From Thalassotalea fonticola (GTDB lineage: Bacteria; Pseudomonadota; Gammaproteobacteria; Enterobacterales; Alteromonadaceae), in assembly GCF_032911225.1 (NCBI RefSeq), contig NZ_CP136600.1:372001-436000 (forward strand): DNA of 64,000 nucleotides. The letters are read 5' to 3'. Positions 1-9,623 of this stretch are shown here, one piece after another; position 1 is the stretch's first letter; each line of letters starts with the position of its first letter. The notes under the pieces are model-generated. The model did not search any database. It was not told the DNA's origin and saw only the letters and a list, made by a program, of their open reading frames with translations. Both the position numbers and the translations under genes were made by a program.

Positions 1-573
1 TAACTCTTGGCAATCCGCTCTATTTGATGTTTCTAATCCAGCCACCACGCCAAGTTGATCTGGCACACTTCTATGTTGACCTAGTTTTTCTTTACCGAGC
101 ATGTTAGTGATTTGAATACGAAATCCTTGAATTCCTTTTGCTAATTTTTTGCGATATTCAGCTGGAATAATGTTTTCATCATCAGTTATCTTAGGCTCAA
201 AATGAGTAATCAACGCGGTTAAATCGTCAGCTGTTTCACTCTCGTCAACTAATTCTAAAATGCCTTCTACATGTACGGAGCTATAGTTCCATGTAGGCAC
301 TGCAGGGGATGATGCATACCAAGTAGGAGAGATATAAGCGTGGGGACCGGAAAATATGACTAATACTTTTTGCTTATCCAGTTCTTGCCAATGTGTATTT
401 GCTTTGGCGAAATGGCCTTTTAATACACCAAATGCATTATCAGACTTTTCAAGAGCCATTGGCAAGTGTGAAGCATCCAGCCTATTTGAAACCAGTATGC
501 CAAAAGCAAAGTCTGCAATAAATTTTTGCATTAAAGGTATAGAAGTCATTTGCCATTTATCCGGAACATGCAT
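1..573 (-). CDS. PaiB-type FMN-binding negative transcriptional regulator, partial (C-terminus beyond window)
   Basis: Translating the minus strand from the ATG at 571-573 gives 191 codons that run off the window edge. The start reads MHVPDKWQM, followed by blocks such as VIFSGPHAYISPTWY and TWNYSSVHVEG. These are hallmarks of the PaiB / FMN-binding split-barrel family (about 200-210 aa), so only the last few residues are missing. Members are annotated as negative regulators of sporulation and protease genes in Bacillus; in proteobacteria the role is unclear and FMN binding is the safer statement. A purine-rich AAAGG lies about 10 nt before the ATG. No partner gene is visible because the downstream side lies outside the window. 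The family call is firm, the function is not. Confidence 0.85.
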   Translation of the reverse strand, partial: MHVPDKWQMTSIPLMQKFIADFAFGILVSNRLDASHLPMALEKSDNAFGVLKGHFAKANTHWQELDKQKVLVIFSGPHAYISPTWYASSPAVPTWNYSSVHVEGILELVDESETADDLTALITHFEPKITDDENIIPAEYRKKLAKGIQGFRIQITNMLGKEKLGQHRSVPDQLGVVAGLETSNRADCQEL

Positions 574-687
574 GTTTAAATTAACCTTTGATTTTGTTGT
601 TAGAAATTAGCTGAAATATTTTACTTGCTGCATCTAAATGCAACCGTTATGTTAACAAGATAATAACAAATCTTAAATGGAAGTATT

Positions 688-1284
688 ATGAGTATATCTA
701 CAATCGTATTTTGGGTTATTGTTGCCGCCGGGTTCTTTTTTGTGGTTGGAATATTTAACCAGTTAGTTGCGTTGAAAAACCGTTATAAAAATGGCTTTGC
801 TCAAATCGAAGTGCAACTAAAACGTCGTTATGATCTAATCCCTAATTTGGTTGAAACAGCCAAAGCCTACATGAAGCATGAAAGTGAAACCCTTGAAGCG
901 GTAATTTCAGCTCGTAACAGTGCGGCCAAAGGCTTGGCTGCTGCTGCTGCACAACCGGGCAACGCTAAAGCCATGAACTCTTTAATGGGGGCCGAGGGAG
1001 CTTTAATGGGGGCATTAGATAAACTCAATGTAGTAATGGAAGCTTATCCTGATCTAAAAGCTAATGAAAATATGATGCAAGTAAATGAAGAACTCATTAC
1101 TACTGAGAATAAAGTAGGTTTTGCTCGCCAGGCATTCAATGATCAAGTTATGGCCTACAATACTTATAAGCAAAGCTTCCCGCAAAACTTTTTTTCTGGT
1201 CCATTTGGCCATCGCCCGGATGCTAGTTTATTAGAGTTTGCTGACAGTGCAGAAATCCAAGTTGCGCCCAAAGTATCTTTTTAA
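688..1284 (+). CDS. LemA family protein
   Basis: The protein has 198 aa. One N-terminal membrane segment (about residues 5-27) is followed by the LemA core: LKNRYKNGFAQIEVQLKRRY, DLIPNLVETAKAYM, and a C-terminal half with NTYKQSFPQNFF. LemA proteins are membrane-anchored helical bundles of uncertain role, and they often sit beside an M48 peptidase, as here (the next gene starts 25 nt downstream). I infer a two-gene operon in which LemA may act as partner or adaptor of the protease. Length and domain are typical and nothing looks truncated. The biochemical function is unknown across the family. Confidence 0.93.
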   Translation: MSISTIVFWVIVAAGFFFVVGIFNQLVALKNRYKNGFAQIEVQLKRRYDLIPNLVETAKAYMKHESETLEAVISARNSAAKGLAAAAAQPGNAKAMNSLMGAEGALMGALDKLNVVMEAYPDLKANENMMQVNEELITTENKVGFARQAFNDQVMAYNTYKQSFPQNFFSGPFGHRPDASLLEFADSAEIQVAPKVSF

Positions 1285-1309
1285 CCTCTATCAATAATAG
1301 CATTTGTTT

Positions 1310-3232
1310 ATGGATTTTTTTCAAGCTCAGCAATCTGCCCGTAAAAGCACCTCTCGTTTAGTACTGCTATTTTCTTTAGCAGTACTCAGCTTGATTATTA
1401 TGACTAACCTGTTGGTAATGTTGCTTTTTGGTTATTTAGCAACAGAGGAGGGCGAGCCACTTTCTCTTAATCTGGTTTCTTCTCAATTTGATTGGCAAAT
1501 ATTTTTCTTTATTGGCATAACTGTTTGTTCGGTGATCTTTGCCGGTAGTGCTTATAAAAGCATGTCTTTAAGAAGTGGCGGTAAAACAATTGCTCAGGCA
1601 CTAGGGGGGCGCCTTGCAACTCATAATACTCATGATATTAATGAAAAAAAGTTGCTCAACGTAGTTGAAGAAATGGCTATAGCTTCTGGCACACCTGTTC
1701 CGTCGGTATATTTATTAGAGCATGAACACAGTATCAATGCTTTTGCTGCAGGGTTTAAACATTCTGATGCTGTAATAGGCATTACCCGAGGTTGTATTGA
1801 CAACCTTTCGCGGGAAGAGTTGCAAGGGGTTATTGCTCACGAGTTTAGTCATATTTTAAATGGTGATATGCGCTTAAATATGCGCTTAATTGGTGTTTTA
1901 CATGGCATTTTATTAATGGGGTACATCGGTTACTACATCTTGCGCTCTGTTCGAGGTTCTAGAAAAAATACTTTGCCAATTATTGGTCTTGGGGCTGGTT
2001 TAGTGGTTATCGGCTTTGGCGGCAATTTCTTTGGGAATATGATCAAAGCGTCAGTTAGCCGACAACGTGAATACTTGGCGGATGCGTCGGCGGTGCAGTT
2101 TACCCGAAGTAAAGATGGCATTGCCGGTGCATTAAATAAAATTTCTAATGTGGGCTCTGTACTTGATAGCCCACAAGCGCCACAAATGAGTCATGCATAT
2201 TTCAGTACGGGTGTTAGCTCCTTTGTTGAGTCAATGTTTGCCACTCATCCATCAATTAAAAAACGTATCAAACGAATTTCACCTTATTTTTTTATTAAAC
2301 AAAAGGTAAATAAACAAGCCGAGAAAGAACAACAACAAAAACCTACGCAAGGCTCTCCATCTGTATCTTCGCCGAGAGATGTAATGTCGGGAGTCGTGAG
2401 CAGTGCTGTTATCGCTGAACAAATGATAAATAGTATTGGCAACGTTAATGAGCAACACATTAGTCATGCAAGCGCTCTTATAAGTGAATTACCTGAAACC
2501 ATTCATCATGCGGTGCATGACATAGACCAAGCTAGAGCATTTATTTATTGTTTAGTTTTAAGCCCTAATAAAGAGGTAATGTACAAACAGCTCATGCGTC
2601 TTAAAAAAAATGGCGACCAAGATATTATTGATCATGTTTTGCGCTTACGAGAGCAGGTATCGCAGCTTCATACACGCTATCGTTTACCGTTAATTGATAT
2701 GGTCATTCCTACTCTTAAACAGCTGACACAAGGTCGCTATGAATTATTTAAAGCTAATTTTTCATTCTTGATATTGGCTGATGATAAAATAGAATTGTTT
2801 GAATGGGTTTTACAAAAAATATTATTCAATCATTTAGACATTCAATTCAGTAGGAGTAATAAACGGAATAAGTACGCGTCACTAAAATCCAAACAAGTAG
2901 AAATTAACCTCTTGCTCAGCATGTTATTACATACTTATGTAAAAGGTCCATCTAGCATTAGCAAAGTAACTGAATTAATTGACTCTGAGGTAGGGCTTAA
3001 CAACATTCAGTTACTGCACAAAGAAAGTGTTGAGCTTGCTAAGCTTAATCAAACATTCGAATCGTTATCTGAATTAGAGCCGCGGCTAAAGCCGAAAATA
3101 ATAAAAGCGTGTTTACTAATAATAACTCAGGACAAACTGTTTTCGATTAAAGAGACGGAAATACTTAGAGCAATTGCAGCTCTACTCAATTGTCCAATGC
3201 CACCATATTTGCAAAATAAGCATGAACCTTAA
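1310..3232 (+). CDS. M48 family integral-membrane metalloprotease with long C-terminal extension
   Basis: The ATG at 1310 starts a 640-aa protein; a TTG two codons earlier (1304) is possible but less likely. Two membrane spans lie near residues 15-45 and 60-80, with more hydrophobic segments around 190-240. The zinc motif HEFSH is at about residue 177 and the third ligand Glu is in REYLADASAVQF near residue 254, as in HtpX/Ste24-type M48 peptidases. HtpX itself is about 290 aa. The extra roughly 300 residues here are a soluble region without a motif I recognise, including a Gln/Lys-rich linker near residues 325-350. It follows lemA closely, the usual LemA-M48 pairing. It probably degrades membrane or periplasmic substrates; the substrate is unknown. 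Confidence 0.9.
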   Translation: MDFFQAQQSARKSTSRLVLLFSLAVLSLIIMTNLLVMLLFGYLATEEGEPLSLNLVSSQFDWQIFFFIGITVCSVIFAGSAYKSMSLRSGGKTIAQALGGRLATHNTHDINEKKLLNVVEEMAIASGTPVPSVYLLEHEHSINAFAAGFKHSDAVIGITRGCIDNLSREELQGVIAHEFSHILNGDMRLNMRLIGVLHGILLMGYIGYYILRSVRGSRKNTLPIIGLGAGLVVIGFGGNFFGNMIKASVSRQREYLADASAVQFTRSKDGIAGALNKISNVGSVLDSPQAPQMSHAYFSTGVSSFVESMFATHPSIKKRIKRISPYFFIKQKVNKQAEKEQQQKPTQGSPSVSSPRDVMSGVVSSAVIAEQMINSIGNVNEQHISHASALISELPETIHHAVHDIDQARAFIYCLVLSPNKEVMYKQLMRLKKNGDQDIIDHVLRLREQVSQLHTRYRLPLIDMVIPTLKQLTQGRYELFKANFSFLILADDKIELFEWVLQKILFNHLDIQFSRSNKRNKYASLKSKQVEINLLLSMLLHTYVKGPSSISKVTELIDSEVGLNNIQLLHKESVELAKLNQTFESLSELEPRLKPKIIKACLLIITQDKLFSIKETEILRAIAALLNCPMPPYLQNKHEP

Positions 3233-3458
3233 TGTTATCTGGTTGAATTTTACCAAGCTCACTAATTAACAGCTCATTTTATTTTTCCAAAAAGTAGATC
3301 ACTTTATTAATGAATTCGCCATTAGATCTTTACTTTGGCCCCTTTTAAAGTTTTTGACATTAGATATTTTTCACCTAAACTTTTTAATAACCACAGGGTG
3401 TGGTTGTACCAACTCGGTATTATTTTACAATTTAATTAAATACGTAAAGGAATTACTT

Positions 3459-3758
3459 ATGAAAATCTTAACTACCTCTTTATTGACTTTCGCCTTAACA
3501 ATAACTCCAGCTTTAAATACTGCTTTTGCTAATAGTGAAGTTGTTGTCGGCGAGCAAAAAGTGTCAATGACTATCAATGTAAATAAAGCATCCGTTGAGC
3601 AACTTTCTGAGCTAAAAGGGCTAGGGCCTAAAAAAGCACAATCGATCATTGATTATAGAAATGAGAATGGACCTTTTACCACTGTCGCAGATCTGATGAA
3701 TGTGAAAGGCATAGGGGTAAAATTTATTGAAAAAAATGCTAAGTATTTGGCTATATAG
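3459..3758 (+). CDS. ComEA-like secreted helix-hairpin-helix protein
   Basis: I chose the ATG at 3459 because AAAGG (3446-3450) sits 8 nt upstream and because the reading then opens with a clean signal peptide, MKILTTSLLTFALTITPALN, ending near AFA. An in-frame ATG at 3354 would bury that signal. The 99-aa product has a mature part of about 75 aa with two helix-hairpin-helix units (LKGLGPKKAQSII and MNVKGIGVKFIEKN). This is the ComEA DNA-binding fold. Small ComEA proteins bind incoming DNA in the periplasm in natural transformation; stand-alone copies also occur with unproven roles. It is monocistronic and followed by its own terminator. Confidence 0.88.
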   Translation: MKILTTSLLTFALTITPALNTAFANSEVVVGEQKVSMTINVNKASVEQLSELKGLGPKKAQSIIDYRNENGPFTTVADLMNVKGIGVKFIEKNAKYLAI

Positions 3759-3783
3759 ATCTGCTACGCATTTCTATAGTAAC

Positions 3784-3803
3784 CACTACGTGGTAGTGTT
3801 TTT
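3784..3803 (+). terminator. Intrinsic terminator after the ComEA-like gene
   Basis: A 6-bp stem CACTAC/GTAGTG with a GTG loop is followed by TTTTT, 26 nt after the stop codon. The stem is short but the position and U-tract fit. Confidence 0.6.
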
Positions 3804-3843
3804 AGGCGGCTCCCCAATTAAGAGTGATGTGTTTTAAATAGCT

Positions 3844-3880
3844 GAAAAATAGAAAAGCCAGTCAAAATTTGACTGGCTTT
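3844..3880 (-). terminator. Intrinsic terminator of rne
   Basis: AAAGCCAGTCA pairs with TGACTGGCTTT (3854-3880). Read on the minus strand, the stem is followed by TTTTCTATTTTT. It lies about 40 nt beyond the rne stop. The + strand side has only a weak U-run, so it mainly serves rne. Confidence 0.8.
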
Positions 3881-3918
3881 AAATTTGTGTAGAACTAAAG
3901 CTTGTTTAGAGCTATAGG

Positions 3919-6900
3919 TTACTGAGCACTAGGCTTTGTCGGGCCAGCTGAGCTCTTGCTTGTTGCAAAGGCAGTAGTTGCTGACTTATTTGAACGAGTT
4001 ACTTGAGTACGCTCTGCAATAGCTAGTGCAGCTGTTGGGATTGTTTGTTCGCCAACTGCAACTGCCACAGGTTTAGTCATTGGCGCATGCGCTTTGCCTT
4101 TTGCTGACTTAGCTGCAGCTTTAGCAACTTTTCCTTTCGGACTTTTCGCTTTAGTTGCTTTTACTTTAGTTGCTTTTACTTTTGTAGGTTTCGCTACAAC
4201 TTCTTCAGCTTTAACTTCTTCAGCTTTAACTTCTTCAGCTTTAACTTCTTCAGCTACAACTTCTTCAGCTTTAACTTCTTCAGCTACAACTTCTTCAGCT
4301 ACAACTTCTTCAGCTTTAACTTCTTCAGCTACAACTTCTTCAGCTACAACTTCTTCAGCTTTAACTTCTTCAGCTTTAACTTCTTCAGCTACAACTTCTT
4401 CAGCTACAACTTCTTCTGCTACAACTTCTTCAGCTACAACTTCTTCAGCTACAACTTCTTCAGCTTTAACTTCTTCAGCTACAACTTCTTCAGTTACAAC
4501 TTCTTCAGCTTTAACTTCTTCAGCTTTAACTTCTTCAGCTTTAACTTCTTCAGCTAAAGGTAAGTCTTGTTGTTGCTCATTAACTTTATTATCAACTTCA
4601 ACAGTAATGTCTTCTTCATTCGTTACTACTGGTTGTTCAACAAAGTCAGCAGGCGTTTCAAGATCTAAAGTCGTTTGAACTTCTTCACTAACACTAGGGT
4701 AACGTGCGACTATTGGATCTTCAGTTGTTCTTTCATCAACAATTGTATTTTCAATTTCAGCTTCTGTTGTATCTAGCTTTTCTTTACGGCGACGTTGGCC
4801 ATGAGAGCGTAAGTGTCTTGGAGAACGACGATTTCTAACTCGTTGTTCTTTATCCTTGTTCTCACCGGTAACAGCATCTGTTTGTACATCGTTAATAGCA
4901 ACATTCTGTTCAACAGGAGCTACTTTAACGGCAGCTTTATTTACTGCTTGCTCTGGTGCTGTAGTTTGTTGATTTGTAACTTGTTCGCTTTGATCTTGAA
5001 CTCGTACTTTTTTGCGAGTGTTACGACGTTGACGACGCTCAGCTACCTTCGCTTCTTTTGGCTTGTCTTGCTGCTTTTTAGGCTGTTGTTTTTTAGGCTG
5101 ACCAGCTTTTTGTTCTCTGTCTTTAACGTTGCGGTTATCTTTCTGGTTACGATTGTCTTTTTGATCGCGTTCACGATCTTGACCTTGGCCTTTATTACGA
5201 CGCTGCTGATTACGTGGCTTACGGTTACGACGGTCACGGTTATCATGAGGTTTTCTATTACCTTGTGATGGTTTTTTCTCTGGCGCTTTTTCTTCTGTCG
5301 TAAATAAAGACTTAAAGAATGCTACGATACCAGCAAGTAAACCTGCAGAGGCTTGTTTTTGTACTGGTTTGTGAGCCGTTTTTGCTTTTTGTTTTACTGG
5401 CGCATTTGCTGGAGCTGGTTGCTTAGGCGCCGACATGCCTTGTAAAACAGGTTCATCACGCTTAATTGTTTCTTTTTGGAACTTAGGCATTACCGCTTCT
5501 TCAGCCGCAGTTTCGTTAAGCTTCATTTCATAACTGGCTTCGGCGGTTGTTTCATCATCACGTACACGCACAACTTCATACTGTGGAGTGTCCATGTCTC
5601 GGTTTGCTAAAATTAACACTTTAACATCATGGCTTTTTTCAATGTGGCCAACAGCGTTACGTTTCTCATTCAACAAGTAGGTTGCTACAGGTACTGGTAC
5701 CTGAGCGTGCACTTGTGAAGTTTTATCTTTAATGGCTTCTTCTTCCATTAAACGTAAAATTGATAATGCTAAAGATTCAACACCACGTACATTACCTGTA
5801 CCACTACAACGTGGACAAACACCTTGGCTTGTTTCACCAATTGAAGGGCGTAAACGTTGACGCGACATCTCTAATAAACCAAATTTTGAAATGCGGCTTA
5901 ATTGAATTCGAGCTCTATCTGGGCGAACTGCATCACGCATGCGGTTTTCAACTTCACGCTGGTGACGAACTGGTGTCATATCAATGTAATCAATAACAAC
6001 TAAACCACCTAAATCGCGAAGGCGTAATTGACGAGCAATTTCTTCTGCGGCTTCCAGGTTGGTATTAAATGCCGTTTCTTCAATATCACTACCTTTTGTT
6101 GCTCGGGCAGAGTTAATATCAATTGAAGTTAATGCTTCTGTTGGGTCTATTACAATAGAACCACCTGACGGTAAACGTACTTCACGCTGGAAGGCAGATT
6201 CGATTTGTGACTCTATTTGGTAATGAGTAAATAAAGGTACATCACCTTTATAAAGTTTTACTTTGCTTAAAAAATCAGGACGCACCAATTGGATATGTTG
6301 TTTAACACTATCGAAAATTTTAGGGCGATCAATAACTATTTCACCAATGTCTCGACGTAAATAATCACGAATTGCTCGTAAAATAACATTTGATTCTTGG
6401 TGAATTAAAAATGGTGCTGGTTTTGAAGCTGCTGCTTCTGATATAGCAGCCCAATGTTTAAGTAAAACGTTTAAATCCCACTCAAGTTCATCATAAGCTT
6501 TTCCTACACCAGCAGTACGAACGATTAAGCCCATACCTTTAGGTAAGTCTAATTTACTTAATGAATTTTTTAACTCTGTACGTTCATCACCTTCGATGCG
6601 ACGAGAAATACCGCCAGCACGTGGGTTATTCGGCATTAAAACTAAGTAACTACCGGCTAAAGAGATAAAAGTAGTAAGCGCAGCGCCTTTTTGACCACGT
6701 TCTTCTTTATCAATTTGAACAATAACCTCTTGGCCTTCACGTAACACGTCTTTAATGTTTGGGCGACCTTGAAAACTATAACCTTGTGGGAAGTAACTGC
6801 GTGCAATTTCTTTCATTGGTAAGAAACCATGGCGATCTGCACCATAGTCAACGAAAGCTGCTTCTAAAGATGGCTCTACACGGGTAATAGTACCTTTGTA

Positions 6901-7023
6901 GATGTTAGATTTTTTTTGTTCGTGACCAGGGCTTTCGATATCTAAATCGTATAGGTTCTGGCCGTCAACTAGTGCTACGCGGAATTCTTCCGATTGTGTA
7001 GCATTGATTAACATGCGTTTCAT
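3919..7023 (-). CDS. rne: Ribonuclease E
   Basis: This is the essential endoribonuclease and scaffold of the RNA degradosome. The 1034-aa protein has the canonical catalytic half. An S1 domain lies near residues 35-120. The DNase I-like region carries the metal-binding aspartates in [11 protein letters not shown] and [10 protein letters not shown] (E. coli D303 and D346 equivalents). The zinc-link is CPRCSGTG, just after residue 400. The C-terminal half is disordered, rich in Arg/Lys/Gln/Asn, and contains 24 consecutive EEV(K/V)A pentapeptides plus Lys-rich TKVKA repeats. The order rne-divergent-rluC matches enterobacteria. A 700-bp upstream gap probably holds an autoregulatory leader. The N-terminal identity is certain; the tail is lineage-specific. 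Confidence 0.98.
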   Translation of the reverse strand: MKRMLINATQSEEFRVALVDGQNLYDLDIESPGHEQKKSNIYKGTITRVEPSLEAAFVDYGADRHGFLPMKEIARSYFPQGYSFQGRPNIKDVLREGQEVIVQIDKEERGQKGAALTTFISLAGSYLVLMPNNPRAGGISRRIEGDERTELKNSLSKLDLPKGMGLIVRTAGVGKAYDELEWDLNVLLKHWAAISEAAASKPAPFLIHQESNVILRAIRDYLRRDIGEIVIDRPKIFDSVKQHIQLVRPDFLSKVKLYKGDVPLFTHYQIESQIESAFQREVRLPSGGSIVIDPTEALTSIDINSARATKGSDIEETAFNTNLEAAEEIARQLRLRDLGGLVVIDYIDMTPVRHQREVENRMRDAVRPDRARIQLSRISKFGLLEMSRQRLRPSIGETSQGVCPRCSGTGNVRGVESLALSILRLMEEEAIKDKTSQVHAQVPVPVATYLLNEKRNAVGHIEKSHDVKVLILANRDMDTPQYEVVRVRDDETTAEASYEMKLNETAAEEAVMPKFQKETIKRDEPVLQGMSAPKQPAPANAPVKQKAKTAHKPVQKQASAGLLAGIVAFFKSLFTTEEKAPEKKPSQGNRKPHDNRDRRNRKPRNQQRRNKGQGQDRERDQKDNRNQKDNRNVKDREQKAGQPKKQQPKKQQDKPKEAKVAERRQRRNTRKKVRVQDQSEQVTNQQTTAPEQAVNKAAVKVAPVEQNVAINDVQTDAVTGENKDKEQRVRNRRSPRHLRSHGQRRRKEKLDTTEAEIENTIVDERTTEDPIVARYPSVSEEVQTTLDLETPADFVEQPVVTNEEDITVEVDNKVNEQQQDLPLAEEVKAEEVKAEEVKAEEVVTEEVVAEEVKAEEVVAEEVVAEEVVAEEVVAEEVVAEEVKAEEVKAEEVVAEEVVAEEVKAEEVVAEEVVAEEVKAEEVVAEEVKAEEVKAEEVKAEEVVAKPTKVKATKVKATKAKSPKGKVAKAAAKSAKGKAHAPMTKPVAVAVGEQTIPTAALAIAERTQVTRSNKSATTAFATSKSSAGPTKPSAQ
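4192..4551 (-). repeat. 24 x 15-bp in-frame tandem repeat in rne ([10 protein letters not shown] pentapeptides)
   Basis: Exactly 24 units of 15 bp encode EEVKA or EEVVA, with a single EEVVT. On the + strand they read as GCTTTAACTTCTTCA or GCTACAACTTCTTCA. The two unit types are interspersed (K,K,K,V,V,K,V,V,V,V,V,K,K,V,V,K,V,V,K,V,K,K,K,V). The array lies in the non-catalytic tail. Because 15 is a multiple of three, unit number can change without frameshift. Confidence 0.97.
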
Positions 7024-7119
7024 ATTTTTGTGACTCTGTGTATTAATAAGTCACAACATAAGGTTGAGCAAAAAAGCTAGCAATTAGCACTTTTATCGGT
7101 GCCGTATAGCAAGGTAAAC

Positions 7120-7153
7120 AGAGGGTTGGCAGCCTCACGGATGTCAACTCCCT
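7120..7153 (-). promoter_or_regulatory. Stem-loop in the putative rne 5' leader (rne5-like?)
   Basis: On the minus strand AGGGAGTTG (7145-7153) can pair, with one mismatch and one G-U, with CAACCCTCT (7120-7128). This encloses a 16-nt loop about 100 nt before the rne start. Enterobacterial rne mRNA carries conserved leader hairpins through which RNase E autoregulates. Homology to that element is inferred from position only; I could not align it. Confidence 0.3.
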
Positions 7154-7716
7154 AAAACTCGGGACTGTTATCTTTTAATTTAATTCTTTAACCGGTTACG
7201 AATGTACAAACCAAACTTATTTATCTGAAATAAATTTGCAACTTCATAACACTGCTTAACTTTTACATACTCAGCAAAAATGCTGCGCTTACTATTTAAT
7301 AGTTTATAACTCTTTATTTGCTGGACCTGTTGTTTATGCTTCAAACACGGGCAAGTTACGTACGCCGGTGTAAGCAATAGGCAATGCTGTCAATATATCG
7401 GGTGATTAGTGAGTAATTCTACTGAGTTGTCAGCCCATAATTAGCAGAAATTAGTACATTAAACACTGAAAAATATCGTATATTGATGTTGCCGCAACAA
7501 ACCTCTTACGATTCACTTAAGAGTTTCGTAATTACTTTTGTTTTAATCCCTGTATTGCGATGAAAATTTGATTATCGATTACAATAAGATTTAAGTAATG
7601 TTTGGCACTAAAATTTAAATTTCAGTAACCCCGGCATTATCCCACTAAATAATGGGATAAGGCAATAAATTTACTGACTTATTATCAGTAAATAGACGCA
7701 AAATAAGAAAAAACTG

Positions 7717-7732
7717 TGCTAAACTCGCCGTC
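7717..7732 (+). promoter_or_regulatory. Extended -10 promoter abutting rluC
   Basis: TGC followed by TAAACT (7717-7725) forms an extended -10; no good -35 is present. The -10 ends 7 nt before the rluC ATG, so the predicted transcript would start at or next to the start codon. The 7-nt discriminator CGCCGTC is GC-rich. Confidence 0.5.
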
Positions 7733-8740
7733 ATGAAAGCACAAACACCAAATTCACCGCAATCAGCTAAGAAAAACATGGCTGATAACGAAGACAGACC
7801 TAAAGTAAGGTTTGTAACTATTGATGAAGAATCAGATGGTCAACGTATTGACAACTTTTTGCTTAAAACCTTAAAAGGGGTACCAAAAAGTATGATTTAT
7901 CGCCTGCTTAGGAAGGGCGAGATCAGAGTGAACAAAAAACGCACCAAGCCAGAATATAAATTACAAGTCGAAGACATTATTCGAATTGCACCTATTCGCG
8001 TTTCTCAAGAAGCTGCGCCTGTGTCAACCCAATTGAAAAAAGTATCTTCGCTTGAAAACAATATATTGTTTGAAGATGAATGCATGATTGTTATCAATAA
8101 ACCAACAGGTATGGCGGTCCATGGTGGGAGTGGATTGAGCTTTGGTTTAATTGAAGCACTAAGAGCATTAAGACCTGATGCAAGAATGTTGGAGCTTGTA
8201 CATCGTTTAGACCGAGATACTTCCGGTTGCTTAATGATCGCTAAAAAACGTTCGGCGTTAAGAGCTTTACATGAACAGCTTAGAGAAAAAAGCGTACAAA
8301 AGTTTTATCATGCTCTGGTTAAAGGACATTGGTCAACGAAACTCACACGAGTTACTCAGGGCTTAAGAAAAAATGATCTTAAATCTGGTGAACGTGTTGT
8401 TGTCGTAGACAATATTAATGGTAAAGACTCTGAAACAAGGTTTAGAGTACTAAAACATTACGAAGGAGCAACCTTAGTAAGGGCATTTCCGGTTACCGGA
8501 AGAACACATCAAATACGTGTTCATTGTAAAGTTAGTGGTCATCCAATTGCGTGTGATGATAAATATGGCGCAGATGACTTTACTGATAAAATGAATAAGC
8601 AAGGCTTGAAACGTTTATTCTTACATGCAGCAAGTCTGGAATTTACTCACCCAAGATCTGGTGAACGGGTAAAATTTGAAGCACCTTATGATAATGCTTT
8701 AACCGCAATTTTGAAAAAACAGACGTATAAGACATATTAA
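7733..8740 (+). CDS. rluC: 23S rRNA pseudouridine synthase RluC
   Basis: The 335-aa RluA-family enzyme makes pseudouridine at 23S rRNA positions 955, 2504 and 2580 (E. coli numbering). An N-terminal S4-type RNA-binding region includes GVPKSMIYRLLRKGEIRVNK, nearly the E. coli sequence. The catalytic aspartate lies in HRLDRDTSG near residue 160, followed by GRTHQIRVH. The protein is about 15 residues longer at the N-terminus than E. coli RluC. An in-frame ATG at codon 16 would match that length, but the promoter placement favours 7733. It is divergent from rne and convergent with maf. There is no Shine-Dalgarno before 7733, in line with a leaderless or near-leaderless message. Confidence 0.95.
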   Translation: MKAQTPNSPQSAKKNMADNEDRPKVRFVTIDEESDGQRIDNFLLKTLKGVPKSMIYRLLRKGEIRVNKKRTKPEYKLQVEDIIRIAPIRVSQEAAPVSTQLKKVSSLENNILFEDECMIVINKPTGMAVHGGSGLSFGLIEALRALRPDARMLELVHRLDRDTSGCLMIAKKRSALRALHEQLREKSVQKFYHALVKGHWSTKLTRVTQGLRKNDLKSGERVVVVDNINGKDSETRFRVLKHYEGATLVRAFPVTGRTHQIRVHCKVSGHPIACDDKYGADDFTDKMNKQGLKRLFLHAASLEFTHPRSGERVKFEAPYDNALTAILKKQTYKTY

Positions 8741-8874
8741 GAGCAGAAGTGAGGTAGGAGAGACTAGATACGAGAAACGAAGAGCAATTGTTTCTCTACT
8801 TGGTGTCATCTACGGTTACTCTAATGTGCATATATCTTATATATACCCGGTTACCACTCAAAAGCCCGATTACC

Positions 8875-8949
8875 ACTTTCTGAACTTGTTTCAGAATCTC
8901 AGTCTACTTACCCGGCAGTTCGACAGAAACTGAAACAAGTTCAGTAAGT
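8875..8949. repeat. Imperfect palindrome between rluC and maf (interspersed-repeat type)
   Basis: Left arm 8875-8894 and right arm 8930-8949 are 20-nt inverted copies with 19 matches (core CTGAACTTGTTTCAG), separated by 35 nt. A second copy of TTCAGTAAGTGA follows at about 8961. GAGAAAC/GTTTCTC (8772-8796) forms another small hairpin nearby. The arrangement fits a palindromic interspersed repeat that could also terminate the convergent rluC and maf transcripts. No U-tract is present. Confidence 0.6.
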
Positions 8950-9023
8950 GACTGATTGGGTTCAGTAAGTGATGGCGGTTCAGGAGTTCACGCTTTTCGT
9001 TTCTCGTTTCTATTTTCTCTTCT

Positions 9024-9623
9024 CTAGGCTCTCGTTTCTTGCTGTGCCAATACATCAAAACCTTCATTTTTCAGTAATTGATGTAAACGAATTAGCGGTA
9101 AACCAATAAGAGTATTTGGATCATCACCTTGTAAACTTTTGAACAAGCATATACCCAAACCTTCACTTTTAAAGCTACCTGCGCAGTTATAAGGCTCTTC
9201 TGCGTGTAGGTAACGAGTTATTTCTGCCAGGTTGAGTTCTCTAAAGCTGACGTAATATGGTTCTACAATAACTTGTGTATTACCGGTACTTGCATTGTAT
9301 AAGCACAGGCCGGTTAAAAATGTTACCGTTTTACCACTAAAAGAAGAAAGCTGTTTTACGCCATTTTCGAAAGTATGTGGCTTACCTAATATATTACCAT
9401 CACAAATGGCAACTTGATCAGAGCCAATGATTATACCATCAGGAAACTCTTTACTGACTTCTTTAGCTTTTTCTTCCGCTAGCCTTGCTACTAAATTTTC
9501 TGGCGTTTCATTTGCTAGCGCTGTTTCATCAATATTCGGTTTTGCACAATCGAAGGATAAATTGAATTTTTCTAATAAGGCTTTGCGAAAAATAGAGGTA
9601 GAGCCAAGTACTAGTTGCGTCAT
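9024..9623 (-). CDS. Maf-family nucleotide pyrophosphatase (YceF type)
   Basis: The 199-aa protein has the Maf signature LVLGSTSIFRKALLEK at the N-terminus, the central IIGSDQVAICDG (catalytic Asp in GSDQV) and a C-terminal GDDPNTLIGLPL. Maf proteins hydrolyse noncanonical or modified nucleoside triphosphates. The YceF subgroup acts on 7-methyl-GTP, and its genes sit between rluC and yceD as here. I infer the subgroup mainly from synteny. The gene is divergent from yceD, with about 250 bp between. Confidence 0.92.
   Translation of the reverse strand: MTQLVLGSTSIFRKALLEKFNLSFDCAKPNIDETALANETPENLVARLAEEKAKEVSKEFPDGIIIGSDQVAICDGNILGKPHTFENGVKQLSSFSGKTVTFLTGLCLYNASTGNTQVIVEPYYVSFRELNLAEITRYLHAEEPYNCAGSFKSEGLGICLFKSLQGDDPNTLIGLPLIRLHQLLKNEGFDVLAQQETRA

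Larger units (their letters stand above)
7024..7732. other. 709-bp divergent rne/rluC intergenic region, probable long rne leader
   Basis: There is no credible gene. The rne-proximal part contains a stem-loop (7120-7153, listed separately) and may be transcribed as an rne 5' leader, since rne leaders of several hundred nt are known in gammaproteobacteria. The rluC-proximal end carries an extended -10 promoter. A 65-codon minus-strand open frame (7180-7377) has no recognisable product. Confidence 0.55.

Noticed and set aside
4094..4678. 194-codon Ser/Thr/Ala-rich open frame antisense to the rne repeat
   Set aside because: It is the mirror of the EEV(K/V)A repeat; any frame of such an array stays open. 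No ribosome site and no resemblance to a known protein.
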